From Flagellimonas lutaonensis (lineage in GTDB: Bacteria > Bacteroidota > Bacteroidia > Flavobacteriales > Flavobacteriaceae): 64,000 nt of DNA. The notes beneath the pieces were generated by a model. The model was not told where the DNA came from, did not search any database, and worked only from the letters and a program-made list of their open reading frames with translations. The stretch is from the NCBI RefSeq assembly GCF_000963865.1, contig NZ_CP011071.1, positions 2,236,501 through 2,300,500 on the forward strand. Direction: 5' to 3'. The position numbers were made by a program, and so were the translations under genes. Positions 44,407 to 53,673 of the stretch are shown here, in pieces; within the stretch, counting starts at the first letter, position 1; every line of letters starts with the position of its first letter.

Positions 44407-45153
44407 ATGTTAGAGCATATAGAATTATTTTTCAAGTCAATATTTATCGATAACATGGTTTTTGCCGTGTTCTTGGGAATGTGTTCATATTTGGCGGTAT
44501 CAAAAAAGGTCAGTACAGCTGTTGGCCTTGGTGCAGCGGTCATTTTTGTTTTGGCCGTTACGGTGCCGCTCAACTGGCTTTTGGACCAGTACCTGCTTCA
44601 AGAAGGAGCTTTGGCCTGGCTAGGTCCTGAATACGCCGATTACAATTTGAGTTTTTTGTCGTTCATCCTATTTATCGCCACGATTGCGACAATGGTACAG
44701 TTGGTAGAAATTGTGGTCGAGAAATTCTCTCCGGCACTTTATAATTCATTGGGTATTTTCTTGCCGTTGATTGCGGTGAACTGTGCCATATTGGGTGGTT
44801 CGCTCTTCATGCAAGCACGGGAAATACCAAACTTGGGCTTGGCTTTCAATTATGGGGTTAGCTCGGGCATTGGCTGGTTCTTGGCCATTTTGGCAATAGC
44901 TGCCATCCGTGAGAAGATTAGGTACTCTAATGTACCCCCTGCACTACGCGGATTGGGTATTACCTTTATTATTACCGGCCTTATGGGTATTGGTTTTCAG
45001 AGTTTCGGTGGTATGCTCACCGGCGACAACGAACCGCCAGAACAGCCTATGCCGACCACTGTAGAAAAGGTTGATAAAGAAGAAGTGAAAAAAGAGTTGG
45101 AAGACAAAGAAAAAGAGGTCTCATTTAACGAAGTCATAAACGAAGAAAAATGA
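44407..45153 (+). CDS. nqrE: Na+-NQR subunit E with charged C-terminal tail
   Basis: A 248-residue membrane protein, the inverted partner of NqrD. Motifs [20 protein letters not shown] and [17 protein letters not shown] contain the paired cysteine positions. The membrane core ends near residue 200; about 45 extra residues form a charged tail ([19 protein letters not shown]) that the Vibrio subunit lacks. It overlaps nqrF by four bases. Confidence 0.95.
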   Translation: MLEHIELFFKSIFIDNMVFAVFLGMCSYLAVSKKVSTAVGLGAAVIFVLAVTVPLNWLLDQYLLQEGALAWLGPEYADYNLSFLSFILFIATIATMVQLVEIVVEKFSPALYNSLGIFLPLIAVNCAILGGSLFMQAREIPNLGLAFNYGVSSGIGWFLAILAIAAIREKIRYSNVPPALRGLGITFIITGLMGIGFQSFGGMLTGDNEPPEQPMPTTVEKVDKEEVKKELEDKEKEVSFNEVINEEK

Positions 45154-46460
45154 TATTAGCTACCAGTACCGTAGGTACCATTTTGATTACCGTAGTTGCG
45201 TTTCTTATCTTGATTTTGCTTTTGGTGGCGTTGCTGCTTATTACAAAGGAAAAGCTTTCACCTTCGGGCCCCGTAACGATAACCATCAATGGTGAAAAAA
45301 AGCTTGAGGTCGAATCTGGTAACTCCCTCTTGACTACCTTGGGCAACAAAAAAATCTTTCTACCATCGGCCTGTGGTGGCGGGGGAACCTGCATACAGTG
45401 CGAGTGCCATGTACTATCAGGTGGCGGCGAGCCTTTACCGACCGAAACTCCCCATTTTTCTAAGCGAGAGCTGCAAGAGGGCGCCCGTTTGGCCTGTCAG
45501 GTTAAGGTCAAGCAAGATATGGAAATCACCATTCCTGAAGAGGTGTTCGGTATCAAAAAATGGGAAGCCACTGTTGTCAGAAACTACAATGTGGCCTCGT
45601 TCATAAAAGAGTTTGTGGTCGAGATTCCTGAAGACATGAACTACAAGGCAGGAGGGTATATTCAGATTGAAATTCCACCCTGCGAAATCAAGTATGAAGA
45701 CATTGATATCACCGCGCATCCTGAAGAGCACGATGATCCCGAAAAGTTCAAAACCGAGTGGGACAAGTTCAACCTATGGCCTTTGGTGATGAAGAATACC
45801 GAAACTGTTGAAAGGGCCTATTCAATGGCCTCTTACCCAGCAGAAGGGCGCGAAATCATGCTGAACGTTCGTATTGCCACCCCGCCATGGGACCGATCTA
45901 AGAATGGATGGATGGACGTAAACCCTGGGGTTGCCTCCTCATATATTTTCAACTGTAAAAAGGGAGACAAAGTGACCATATCAGGTCCATTTGGTGAATT
46001 CTTCATCAATGAATCTGATGCCGAGATGCTATATGTAGGTGGTGGAGCAGGAATGGCACCGATGCGATCGCATCTGTACCATTTGTTCAAGACCATGAAA
46101 ACAGACCGAAAGGTTACCTATTGGTATGGGGGTCGTTCGAAACGTGAACTTTTCTACATTGATCATTTCAAACAATTGGAAAAAGAGTTTCCAAACTTTA
46201 AGTTCTATATGGCACTTTCTGAGCCGTTGGAAGAAGACAATTGGAAGGTGAAGAAAGATATCAATGATGAAGAGGGCGATGGTTTTGTTGGTTTTATCCA
46301 TAACTGTGTTATCGAGCACTACTTGAACCATCATGAATCACCCGAAGATATAGAGCTGTATTTCTGTGGGCCACCATTGATGAACAAGGCCGTACAGAAA
46401 ATGGGCGAAGACTTTGGAATTCCTGACGAGAACATCAGGTTCGATGATTTTGGAGGATAA
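45150..46460 (+). CDS. nqrF: Na+-NQR subunit F, NADH dehydrogenase subunit
   Basis: A 436-residue electron-entry subunit. One N-terminal helix is followed by a [2Fe-2S] ferredoxin domain with [14 protein letters not shown] near residues 75-88 and the fourth cysteine in RLACQV. The FAD site has [11 protein letters not shown] and the NADH site has [14 protein letters not shown]. The C-terminus FDDFGG is characteristic of NqrF. A strong terminator follows. Confidence 0.96.
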   Translation: MILATSTVGTILITVVAFLILILLLVALLLITKEKLSPSGPVTITINGEKKLEVESGNSLLTTLGNKKIFLPSACGGGGTCIQCECHVLSGGGEPLPTETPHFSKRELQEGARLACQVKVKQDMEITIPEEVFGIKKWEATVVRNYNVASFIKEFVVEIPEDMNYKAGGYIQIEIPPCEIKYEDIDITAHPEEHDDPEKFKTEWDKFNLWPLVMKNTETVERAYSMASYPAEGREIMLNVRIATPPWDRSKNGWMDVNPGVASSYIFNCKKGDKVTISGPFGEFFINESDAEMLYVGGGAGMAPMRSHLYHLFKTMKTDRKVTYWYGGRSKRELFYIDHFKQLEKEFPNFKFYMALSEPLEEDNWKVKKDINDEEGDGFVGFIHNCVIEHYLNHHESPEDIELYFCGPPLMNKAVQKMGEDFGIPDENIRFDDFGG

Positions 46461-46480
46461 TTTCAAAAACTAAAATAACC

Positions 46481-46508
46481 AAACCGATGCCCCTGCATCG
46501 GTTTTTTT
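46481..46508 (+). terminator. Terminator (or attenuator) after nqrF
   Basis: Stem AAACCGATGC/GCATCGGTTT with a CCCT loop and a T run to 46508. It ends only four bases before the next start codon, so the downstream 122-residue gene and apbE depend on read-through or on a separate start of transcription. Confidence 0.85.
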
Positions 46509-46512
46509 ATAA

Positions 46513-46881
46513 ATGGAAGAGCGAAGGGCACTTACCAAACAAGAATTGCACAACTTGGCCATGAACATTGTGGGCCGTGAATTGCAGGCCGATGGTTTTG
46601 AGTTTATGGCCGTGAACAGCAAACCAAAGAAGAACCCCCAGTTCGTGTGCTTAAAAGAAAAGCAATTACATTTTATAGTGGTCAGAAATATCGAATATCC
46701 TTCAGACCCCTCGGTTTATGATGATAAACTGATGCAGAAGGTAAAGCAACATGCGGCAAAGTTTGAGGCCAAAACGTATTACGCGGGTGTGGGCCTTTCG
46801 AATGCCGCCAATAGAGAATTGCCGGTATATCTGAATGAAGATTATATAGTAGAATATCAGGGTTTGATAGAGATAACATGA
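46513..46881 (+). CDS. Conserved-looking hypothetical protein between nqrF and apbE
   Basis: A 122-residue soluble protein that I cannot assign to a named family. It alternates helix and strand: an N-terminal helix (LTKQELHNLAMNIVGRELQA), a beta hairpin (FEFMAVNSK, PQFVCLKEKQLHFIVVR), a helix (DDKLMQKVKQHAAKFEA) and strands TYYAGVGL and DYIVEYQGL. This order recalls a restriction-endonuclease-like fold without its catalytic residues, which is only a visual impression. It overlaps apbE by four bases (ATGA), tying it to NQR flavinylation or assembly. Confidence 0.75.
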   Translation: MEERRALTKQELHNLAMNIVGRELQADGFEFMAVNSKPKKNPQFVCLKEKQLHFIVVRNIEYPSDPSVYDDKLMQKVKQHAAKFEAKTYYAGVGLSNAANRELPVYLNEDYIVEYQGLIEIT

Positions 46882-47882
46882 GAAAACGGTTTGCCATATT
46901 TGCCATACTGGCCCTATGCGTAGGTTGCACCCCAGAACTAGGGGTCAAGAACCAGCATGTTGGCCAGGCGTTGGGTACCACCTACGCCATTACCTTTATT
47001 GCTGACCGGCAATTGGATTACCAAAAAGATATCGATTCGGTGTTTGCAGTGGTCAATAAATCGATGTCCACCTATATTTCCACCTCAGATATTTCAAGAA
47101 TCAATAATGGTGACACCACTCTTGTGGTCGATGATATGTTTAAAGAGGTGTTTCTGTTGTCAAAAGAAGTCCACCAAAAAACCAAGGGCTATTTTGACCC
47201 CACAGTGGGCGTGTTGGTAGATGCATGGGGTTTTGGCCCTGGTGAGCAACAAGAAATGGACAGCATCACCGTAGACAGTTTACTGCAATTTGTTGGATGG
47301 GAAAAGGTGCAACTGAAACCAGACAACACGATTTCAAAAAAATATTCAAGTATTCGGTTCGATTTTAATGCCATTGCGAAAGGGTACGCTATTGACCGAT
47401 TGGGAAAAATGCTCGACCAAAGGGGAATCGCTAATTACCTCATCGAGGTAGGTGGAGAAATATTGGCCAAGGGCATCAATGTTATTTCTGATAAGCCTTG
47501 GTCTGTTGGCATCGATGATCCCCAGGTCGAGAACGGCAGAAGGCTCAAAAAAATTATTGCCCTAAAAGACAAGGCCATGGCATCATCGGGCAATTATCGA
47601 AAGTTCCGCATAGACCCAAACACAGGTAAAAAGTATGTGCATACCATAGATCCGAAAACGGGCTATACCAAGAATTCAAATGTGTTGGCCACCAGTGTGA
47701 TCGCTGACGATTGCGCTACTGCTGATGCCTTTGCCACGGCCTTTATGGCCATGGAGCTTCAAGAATCGAAAGAGGTATTGAAAGAACAGACCGACTTGGA
47801 GGCCTATATTATTTATTTGGATGAAAAGGGGGAAACACAAGAGTTTATGACCAGCGGTTTTGAGGCTTTGGTGCTAGAGTGA
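46878..47882 (+). CDS. apbE: ApbE, FAD:protein FMN transferase (lipoprotein)
   Basis: A 334-residue periplasmic enzyme that transfers FMN from FAD to threonine in NqrB and NqrC. It has a lipoprotein signal (FAIFAILALCVGC). Family motifs are GTTYAITFIAD, SMSTYISTSDISRINNG, FDFNAIAKGYAIDRLGKML, YLIEVGGEILAKG and KYVHTIDPKTGYTKNS. Mg ligands are in the late VIADDCATADAFATAF. Linkage to nqr fits its role. It converges with a methyltransferase gene one base away, without a visible terminator. Confidence 0.95.
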   Translation: MRKRFAIFAILALCVGCTPELGVKNQHVGQALGTTYAITFIADRQLDYQKDIDSVFAVVNKSMSTYISTSDISRINNGDTTLVVDDMFKEVFLLSKEVHQKTKGYFDPTVGVLVDAWGFGPGEQQEMDSITVDSLLQFVGWEKVQLKPDNTISKKYSSIRFDFNAIAKGYAIDRLGKMLDQRGIANYLIEVGGEILAKGINVISDKPWSVGIDDPQVENGRRLKKIIALKDKAMASSGNYRKFRIDPNTGKKYVHTIDPKTGYTKNSNVLATSVIADDCATADAFATAFMAMELQESKEVLKEQTDLEAYIIYLDEKGETQEFMTSGFEALVLE

Positions 47883-48647
47883 TCATTTGGCTACCAGCGG
47901 TATCAGTTCGCCCTTGGCCAAACGGTACCTGTTTATTTCTTCTTCTGAAAGTTGTCGGGTATAATCAACCGCCTTAACCTTGAAACCCACTTCTCCCAAC
48001 TTCTCAAAATAATCCATGCCATAAATGCGTACATGGTCATACTGGCCAAAAATTTTGGCCCTTTCTTTCTTGTCGGTAATGGTGTCATCTTCAAAAGTGG
48101 TGGCACGGCCCAGGTCTTGAGGAACCTGAAAAATGCCCCAACCGCCCGGTTTCATAATGCGATAGAGCTCTTGCATTGCCTTTTTGTCATCGGGTATATG
48201 CTCTAAAACGTGATTGCACAGCACCACATCAAAGGAGTTATTGTCAAAGGGTAAGTTGCATATGTCGGCTTTGATATCAGCTAAGGGAGAATTTAAGTCA
48301 GTAGTAACATATGTGATGTTCCTTAGTTTTTTGAAACGTTTATAGAATGCCTGCTCAGGTGCAAAATGGAGCACCCTCAGGTTGCTCTTAAAAAAATCCG
48401 TTTCGTTTTTCAGGAACAACCAGAGCAGGCGATGGCGTTCTAGCGAAAGGGTAGAGGGCGAGAGTACATTCTCACGTGGATTTTCGTATCCGTACGGTAA
48501 AAAGCTCCGAAAGCTTTTCCCATCAATGGGATCCGTGTATTTTTTGCCCTTGAAGAAAAAGGCAAGAAACGGGCGTATAAAAAAGCTTAACTTGATCAAC
48601 CAGGGCCTTGGCAAAAGATTGAGCAGATATTTGAATGCCTTTTTCAT
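47883..48647 (-). CDS. Class I SAM-dependent methyltransferase
   Basis: A 254-residue protein with a short basic, weakly hydrophobic N-terminus and a methyltransferase type 11 domain. Here the nucleotide-binding loop is LRVLHFAPEQAFYKRFKK, a variant of the usual GxGxG motif. Motif LPFDNNSFDVVLCNHVLEHI and IMKPGGWGIFQVPQ follow. Substrate unknown; this loop variant is seen in methyltransferases of surface-polysaccharide loci, which is only a hint. It lies 26 bases downstream of map. Confidence 0.8.
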   Translation of the reverse strand: MKKAFKYLLNLLPRPWLIKLSFFIRPFLAFFFKGKKYTDPIDGKSFRSFLPYGYENPRENVLSPSTLSLERHRLLWLFLKNETDFFKSNLRVLHFAPEQAFYKRFKKLRNITYVTTDLNSPLADIKADICNLPFDNNSFDVVLCNHVLEHIPDDKKAMQELYRIMKPGGWGIFQVPQDLGRATTFEDDTITDKKERAKIFGQYDHVRIYGMDYFEKLGEVGFKVKAVDYTRQLSEEEINRYRLAKGELIPLVAK

Positions 48648-48673
48648 TCTAGCGCTTAAAAGGGAAAGAATGA

Positions 48674-49492
48674 TTAGAGCTGAAGTTGTTTGCTTCTGAA
48701 TTCGGCTTCCTCATCTGTTTCGATGCCCAATGCCTCATAGATGTATTGAAACGTTGACAAAAGCTCGGGCTTTCCATTGACCAATGCCACGTCATGTTCA
48801 AAATGCGCGCTTGGCTTGCCATCGGCGGTAAGAATTGTCCAACCGTCCTTTAGTTGTTTTATGCGTCGGGTGCCCATATTGATCATGGGTTCAATGGCCA
48901 CGACCAGACCGTCGACAAATTTCTTGCCCCTGCCTCTCTTGCCATAATTGGGCATTTCGGGTGCTTCGTGCAGTTTGGTGCCCAGACCATGGCCCACCAA
49001 TTCTCGAACCACACCATAGCCATGGCTTTCACAGTAGTTTTGAATGGCATAGCCGACATCACCGACGCGGTTTCCGGCCTTGAATTGGCGAATGCCTATA
49101 TACAAAGATTCTTTGGTGACTCTTAGTAATTTCTTCGTCTCTTCCGCCACTTCACCAACTTCAAACGTATAGGCATGGTCGCCGTAAAATCCATTTTTCA
49201 AGGCTCCACAATCGACTGAGACGATATCGCCGTCTTTCAAGGGCTCATCGTTGGGGATACCATGCACAACTTGTGCATTCGGACTCCAGTTCAAGGTGTT
49301 CGGAAAATCGTACATACCTAAAAATCCAGGTTCGGCACCATGGTCACGAATAAATTCCTCGGCCATTTTGTCGAGCTTCAACGGATTCGCACCGGGCTTT
49401 ATCTCAGAAGCCAGCATGCCCAACGTTTTTGAGACTACCAATGCGCTTTCGCGCATCAACTCTATTTCTTCCAGTGTCTTGATTTTCAACAT
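48674..49492 (-). CDS. map: Methionine aminopeptidase type I
   Basis: A 272-residue cytoplasmic enzyme removing N-terminal methionine. The five metal ligands fall in IVSVDCGALKNGFYGDHAYT (two Asp), VGHGLGTKLHEAPEMPNYG (His), VVAIEPMINMG (Glu) and the final HFEHDVALVN (Glu in the motif preceding the His). The active-site QVVHGIPND is also present. A TATCTTTG box lies only six bases upstream of the ATG. Confidence 0.95.
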   Translation of the reverse strand: MLKIKTLEEIELMRESALVVSKTLGMLASEIKPGANPLKLDKMAEEFIRDHGAEPGFLGMYDFPNTLNWSPNAQVVHGIPNDEPLKDGDIVSVDCGALKNGFYGDHAYTFEVGEVAEETKKLLRVTKESLYIGIRQFKAGNRVGDVGYAIQNYCESHGYGVVRELVGHGLGTKLHEAPEMPNYGKRGRGKKFVDGLVVAIEPMINMGTRRIKQLKDGWTILTADGKPSAHFEHDVALVNGKPELLSTFQYIYEALGIETDEEAEFRSKQLQL

Positions 49493-49497
49493 GTGGG

Positions 49498-49505
49498 CAA
49501 AGATA
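49498..49505 (-). promoter_or_regulatory. Bacteroidota -7 box for map
   Basis: TATCTTTG on minus, ending six bases before the map ATG; transcription would begin at or next to the start codon. Confidence 0.45.
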
Positions 49506-49540
49506 AGTCGAATTCGATTAATGGATTGTCAAGGTCGAAA

Positions 49541-51043
49541 TCAAATTAAGGTATGTCTGGTCATGGCCGCAGGTTTTTCAATTCCCATCATTTTCAAGAT
49601 GCTGGGGGCAATATCGCCCAGTACACCACTTTTTACTTCTTTGATATCGTTATCGACCACTATCAACGGCACGGGATTGGTAGTATGCGCCGTATTGGGG
49701 CTACCATCGGGGTTGATCATCGTATCGCAGTTGCCATGGTCGGCTATAACAATGGTTGAATAACCGTTTTCTTGACCAGCGGTAATCACATCTTTTGCAC
49801 ATTCGTCTACCGTTTCACATGCCTTTATAGCGGCTTCCATCACACCGGTATGCCCCACCATGTCAGGGTTCGCAAAGTTCAGACAGATAAAATCAGCAGT
49901 ACCTTCTTTTAGCTTCGGAATAATGGCACCCCTTATCTCATATGCGCTCATCTCGGGCTTGAGGTCATATGTGGCTACCTTGGGCGAAGGACACAGAATA
50001 CGCTCTTCACCTTCAAAGGGTTCTTCTCGACCACCGTTAAAGAAAAAAGTGACATGCGGATATTTTTCGGTCTCGGCAATCCGTATCTGCTTTTTGCCAT
50101 GTTTTGACAATACCTCGCCCAAGGTTTCGCTGATGTTTTCTTTGTCGTAAATTACCTTGACCCCTTTGAACGTATCGTCATAATTGGTCATGGTAACATA
50201 ATACAGGTCTAATTTATGCATGTTGTGCTCATGCATATCTTTTTGGCTGAGCACTTCGGTAAGTTCACGGCCACGGTCTGTTCTGAAGTTGAAGAATATG
50301 ACTACATCACCGTCTTTTATGGTTCCATTTTCATCGAGCAGTATAGGCTTTATAAACTCATCGGTGATACCATTGTCATAGCTTTGCTGCATGGCCTGCG
50401 AGACATCATCGAAAACTTCTCCCTTACCGTGTACCATCAGGTCATAGGCCAATTTGACCCGCTCCCAACGCTTATCCCGGTCCATCGCATAATAACGGCC
50501 GATGACCGATGCCAACTGAGTGTTCTTGTCCCGACAAAAATCGACCACCTCTTGCAGAAAACCTTTGCCGCTTTTTGGATCAACATCGCGCCCATCGGTA
50601 AAGGCATGGATGTACGACCGGGAAACACCTTTGTCATGTGCCGCTTTTACAAGGGCCTTCAGGTGATCGATATGGCTGTGTACCCCACCATTGCTGACCA
50701 AACCCAAGAAATGGACCGTTCGACCATTCTTGTTGGCATACTCAAACGCTTCTGCCAACACCTGTTCGTCTTTTAAGGTATCTTCTTTGACAGCCTTGTT
50801 GATTTTGGCCAGATCTTGGTAAACGATCCTACCGGCACCCAGGTTCATATGGCCTACTTCGCTATTTCCCATCTGCCCCTCGGGCAGTCCTACGTTCATG
50901 CCATCGGTCAGCAATTCGGCGTTGGGATATTTTGTGTAAAGGGAGTCGATAAAAGGGGTGTTCGCCTTTTCTATAGCAGATACTTCTGGGTTGGGAGATT
51001 TTCCCCATCCATCCAAAATCATCAAGATAACTTTCTTATTCAT
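49541..51043 (-). CDS. gpmI: 2,3-bisphosphoglycerate-independent phosphoglycerate mutase
   Basis: A 500-residue two-domain metalloenzyme of glycolysis, of the alkaline-phosphatase fold. The first metal site is MILDGWGKSPNPEVSAIEKA and the nucleophilic serine is in GQMGNSEVGHMNLGAGR near residue 62. Further signatures are HAFTDGRDVDPKSG, NFRTDRGREL, FFFNGGREEPFEGE and NFANPDMVGHTG. The length is normal, and the gene is monocistronic. Confidence 0.97.
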   Translation of the reverse strand: MNKKVILMILDGWGKSPNPEVSAIEKANTPFIDSLYTKYPNAELLTDGMNVGLPEGQMGNSEVGHMNLGAGRIVYQDLAKINKAVKEDTLKDEQVLAEAFEYANKNGRTVHFLGLVSNGGVHSHIDHLKALVKAAHDKGVSRSYIHAFTDGRDVDPKSGKGFLQEVVDFCRDKNTQLASVIGRYYAMDRDKRWERVKLAYDLMVHGKGEVFDDVSQAMQQSYDNGITDEFIKPILLDENGTIKDGDVVIFFNFRTDRGRELTEVLSQKDMHEHNMHKLDLYYVTMTNYDDTFKGVKVIYDKENISETLGEVLSKHGKKQIRIAETEKYPHVTFFFNGGREEPFEGEERILCPSPKVATYDLKPEMSAYEIRGAIIPKLKEGTADFICLNFANPDMVGHTGVMEAAIKACETVDECAKDVITAGQENGYSTIVIADHGNCDTMINPDGSPNTAHTTNPVPLIVVDNDIKEVKSGVLGDIAPSILKMMGIEKPAAMTRHTLI

Positions 51044-51239
51044 AGGGAGTCAAAAATCAGTTGGTGTAAATTCACTTATTTGCTTTGAAATGCGCCATTT
51101 ATTGCTGAAAAATTATAAAAGAGTCCTTCTCGTTGCGCATCTTGTTAAAATTGAGTTATTTAATTGTTAATCATGTAACGGTTGGCTTTTGTTGTCGTCT
51201 ATTTAGATGTCAATCATATCTAAATCAAAATTATTCATC

Positions 51240-51629
51240 ATGAAAAAAACGATCCTAACACTGTTGTTGGTCTGTGCCTTTGGTGTCGCACAGGTCAGTG
51301 CCCTGAAAGGGCCGGTCAAAGTTACAAAAGACATTGACCTAATTGAAGACTTTAAACTGAATTCTTTCTGCACGGCCATTATGAAGGGCGATGTCGCCAC
51401 GGTAAAAAAAATGATCGAGCTTGGGGAAGATGTAAACCAGAAATCTTTGGGAATGGCCCCCATCCATTATGCCGCACGTTATAACAAGGCAGAGATCTTG
51501 CAAGTGTTGTTGGCCAATGGTGCCGATGTCAAAAGAAGGTGCGACAAGGGCTTTACCGCTGTAAAGCACGCCGAGCTTTCGAACGCAATGGATGCCTTAA
51601 AAGTCTTGAAAGCTGCTATGAAAAAGTAA
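51240..51629 (+). CDS. Exported ankyrin-repeat protein
   Basis: A 129-residue protein with a signal peptide (MKKTILTLLLVCAFGVAQVS) followed by about two ankyrin repeats (FCTAIMKGDVATVKKMIELG, MAPIHYAARYNKAEILQVLL, ADVKRRCDKGFTAVKHAEL). Ankyrin repeats bind proteins; the partner is unknown. The ATG at 51240 is preferred to an in-frame one at 51207 because the signal peptide begins there. Confidence 0.8.
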   Translation: MKKTILTLLLVCAFGVAQVSALKGPVKVTKDIDLIEDFKLNSFCTAIMKGDVATVKKMIELGEDVNQKSLGMAPIHYAARYNKAEILQVLLANGADVKRRCDKGFTAVKHAELSNAMDALKVLKAAMKK

Positions 51630-51650
51630 TACGGGGTTTTTCATCAATCA

Positions 51651-51680
51651 AAAAACCCATTGCCAAGCAATGGGTTTTTT
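51651..51680. terminator. Bidirectional terminator
   Basis: Perfect stem AAACCCATTGC/GCAATGGGTTT with a three-base loop, an A run before it and a T run after. It serves the ankyrin gene on plus and the small membrane-protein gene on minus. Confidence 0.9.
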
Positions 51681-51722
51681 TCATTTACAAATATAGTGTT
51701 CAAGTAAAAGAGTAAATGAATT

Positions 51723-51908
51723 TTAAAAATCATACCCGGTAAAAACGCGGTACAAAAGCGCATAAAGGCCCAACGAAAGCATTATTGCGCAGAATACCGA
51801 ATACACCTTTAAACATATGACCAGAAATTCCGGTTTACAGTTGTCAAAGGCTTCGATGTAAAGATTTTTGAAGTGTAATAGTGTCCCCATATAGTCTGTT
51901 TTCGTCAT
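51723..51908 (-). CDS. Small membrane protein, unknown function
   Basis: A 61-residue protein with one transmembrane helix (CLKVYSVFCAIMLSLGLYAL, about residues 32-52) and a polar N-terminal half (LLHFKNLYIEAFDNCKPEFL). It has an ATG start and a good terminator downstream. It resembles short conserved proteins of marine flavobacteria, but I cannot assign a family with certainty. Confidence 0.6.
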   Translation of the reverse strand: MTKTDYMGTLLHFKNLYIEAFDNCKPEFLVICLKVYSVFCAIMLSLGLYALLYRVFTGYDF

Positions 51909-52015
51909 TAATCATTCACAGCTATAAGGGATTAAATCCTAGGAGTAAGCATTCGGGAAAAATAAAGATACAAAAAAGCGTTCTAATGCGGCAAATTATC
52001 GGCCAAAGGCAGATA

Positions 52016-52783
52016 TCATCGACCTTTATACTTTTCTATTGCCGCTTTGATTTTTTGGATACGGTTTTCAGGATCAGGGTGGGTACTTTGAAACTCGGGA
52101 ACTCTGTTCGGTCCTGCCGCCGCCTTTAATATTTTCATGACCTCGATCATTTCGTATGGGTCATAGCCCGCCCGTATCATAAAGAGTACACCCAGTTCAT
52201 CGCTTTCCAACTCATCGTCACGGCCATTTTTCAACAAAGTGTTTTGGCCGATACTGCCCACGATATCGCCTGCATCGGCACCAACACTGGCACCCATTGA
52301 TACGGTTCTCCAAAAATTGGTCTCAGCGATTCGCTCGGCCGAATGGCGCCCGATGACATGCCCTATCTCGTGCCCCAGTACGCCGGCCAATTGCGCTTCG
52401 TTAAGTTTCTTGAAAAGAGCATAGGTGATAAAGCATTGCCCGCCTGGCAGTGCAAAGGCGTTGATGGTCTTATCGTCTGCCAAAAGATGGAAATCGTATT
52501 GATAGGGAGTCTCACGCGCAATACTGCTGTTCACCAACTTTTTGCCCACGGCATCAACAAAAGCCTGCAAACGCTCGTCTGGGTAAAGCCCACCGTGCTG
52601 CTGCGCCATTTGCGGGGCGCTTTGAAGGCCGATGGCAATCTCTTGCTCTGCGGTCATGTTGATGTTCTGGACCCTTCCGGTGTATGGGTTTTCTTCTTTA
52701 TTGCTGCATCGTTGCACAAAGGCGAAGGCCACAATGGCCAGACCAATAAGTATACGGATTTTCCAGCTGCCCCTACTTCTCAT
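52016..52783 (-). CDS. M48-family metalloprotease, envelope-anchored
   Basis: A 255-residue peptidase with an N-terminal hydrophobic segment ending in a lipobox-like AFAFVQRC. The zinc site is LGHEIGHVIGRHSAERIAE near residue 137, and the third ligand is the glutamate in DDELESDELGVLFMIRAGYD. STHPDPENRIQKIK near the end is typical of BepA/LoiP-like M48 proteins, which act on misfolded outer-membrane proteins. Specific role is inferred. Confidence 0.88.
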   Translation of the reverse strand: MRSRGSWKIRILIGLAIVAFAFVQRCSNKEENPYTGRVQNINMTAEQEIAIGLQSAPQMAQQHGGLYPDERLQAFVDAVGKKLVNSSIARETPYQYDFHLLADDKTINAFALPGGQCFITYALFKKLNEAQLAGVLGHEIGHVIGRHSAERIAETNFWRTVSMGASVGADAGDIVGSIGQNTLLKNGRDDELESDELGVLFMIRAGYDPYEMIEVMKILKAAAGPNRVPEFQSTHPDPENRIQKIKAAIEKYKGR

Positions 52784-52823
52784 GGCTGTTCGTGTTCAAT
52801 ACATTGGTAAGATACAAAAAACA

Positions 52824-53558
52824 CTAAAGAAGGTCTTGGTTGATGTCCAAAATATTGTCTTGGATGTAGGTCTTCAAAAAACCAGTGGTAAAGTGCTCGC
52901 ATCCCAAGAAATCTTCTTTCGACAACAACTTCACCACATTGAGTTTACGGTAGGCGGTAAGCATCGGAATAGCAAGCGGGGCATAGCTGTAGTGCCAAGG
53001 TTCATACTTAAAACCCTTGCGCCGGGGATCGTTGGTATAGACCAAGTGAAAGTCAAATTTTTCCGCATTTTCATCGAGCCAAAGCTTAAAACCTTCAAAA
53101 GGCCCCCCTTTTTCAAATTTTTCTGGAACCAGTACATCGCCATTGGTCTGTGCATTGTCATCGATGATGTCGATATCGGTGCCCCAATGGTGCCTGCTGG
53201 TGCCCGGTATGGTAGAATATTCGATGATTTTTTCGATGGCCTCCATCGGTTGCATACCATCGTCTTCGGTATATCGAATATATTTTCGCTCCCAAATCGA
53301 CTGTTGACGGTAAAAATCACGAAAACTCGATACCATTTGAATGGCAAAACCATCTTTTTCGGCGGCAGCCCTCATTTTTACAAAGGCATCATGGGCCTCT
53401 TTTCGCAGGTTGATGCCCTCGCCAAAAAGTTCAATATCGGCCTTGCCCATTAATTCTTCGGTTGAGAACTCTTGTGGCGAGGCCCAGACATTTTGGGGCA
53501 GTGCAGCGATGGCCAAACCGGCCATACCAGAGTTTTTGATAAAAGAACGTCGTTGCAT
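52824..53558 (-). CDS. M15-family peptidase (D-Ala-D-Ala carboxypeptidase-like), Tat signal
   Basis: A 244-residue exported peptidase. From the ATG at 53558 the N-terminus QRRSFIKNSGMAGLAIAALP is a twin-arginine signal; an in-frame ATG at 53582 would put eight residues before it. Zinc and catalytic residues of VanY-type enzymes are in PGTSRHHWGTDIDIID (His, Asp) and the late YEPWHYSYAP (Glu, His). It probably trims peptidoglycan peptides. A -7 box lies 22 bases upstream. Confidence 0.87.
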   Translation of the reverse strand: MQRRSFIKNSGMAGLAIAALPQNVWASPQEFSTEELMGKADIELFGEGINLRKEAHDAFVKMRAAAEKDGFAIQMVSSFRDFYRQQSIWERKYIRYTEDDGMQPMEAIEKIIEYSTIPGTSRHHWGTDIDIIDDNAQTNGDVLVPEKFEKGGPFEGFKLWLDENAEKFDFHLVYTNDPRRKGFKYEPWHYSYAPLAIPMLTAYRKLNVVKLLSKEDFLGCEHFTTGFLKTYIQDNILDINQDLL

Positions 53559-53579
53559 CGGTGATGAAAGTTTAGATAA

Positions 53580-53587
53580 CAAACTTA
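53580..53587 (-). promoter_or_regulatory. Bacteroidota -7 box for the M15 peptidase
   Basis: TAAGTTTG on minus, 22 bases before the chosen ATG. Confidence 0.4.
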
Positions 53588-53673
53588 TACATTACGGTTG
53601 TAACAAATACGGTGCCCTTTTCAAAAAAGCAAAAAATATGCTGTGTTCTATCGAAACAATCATTGAGTTGGTA

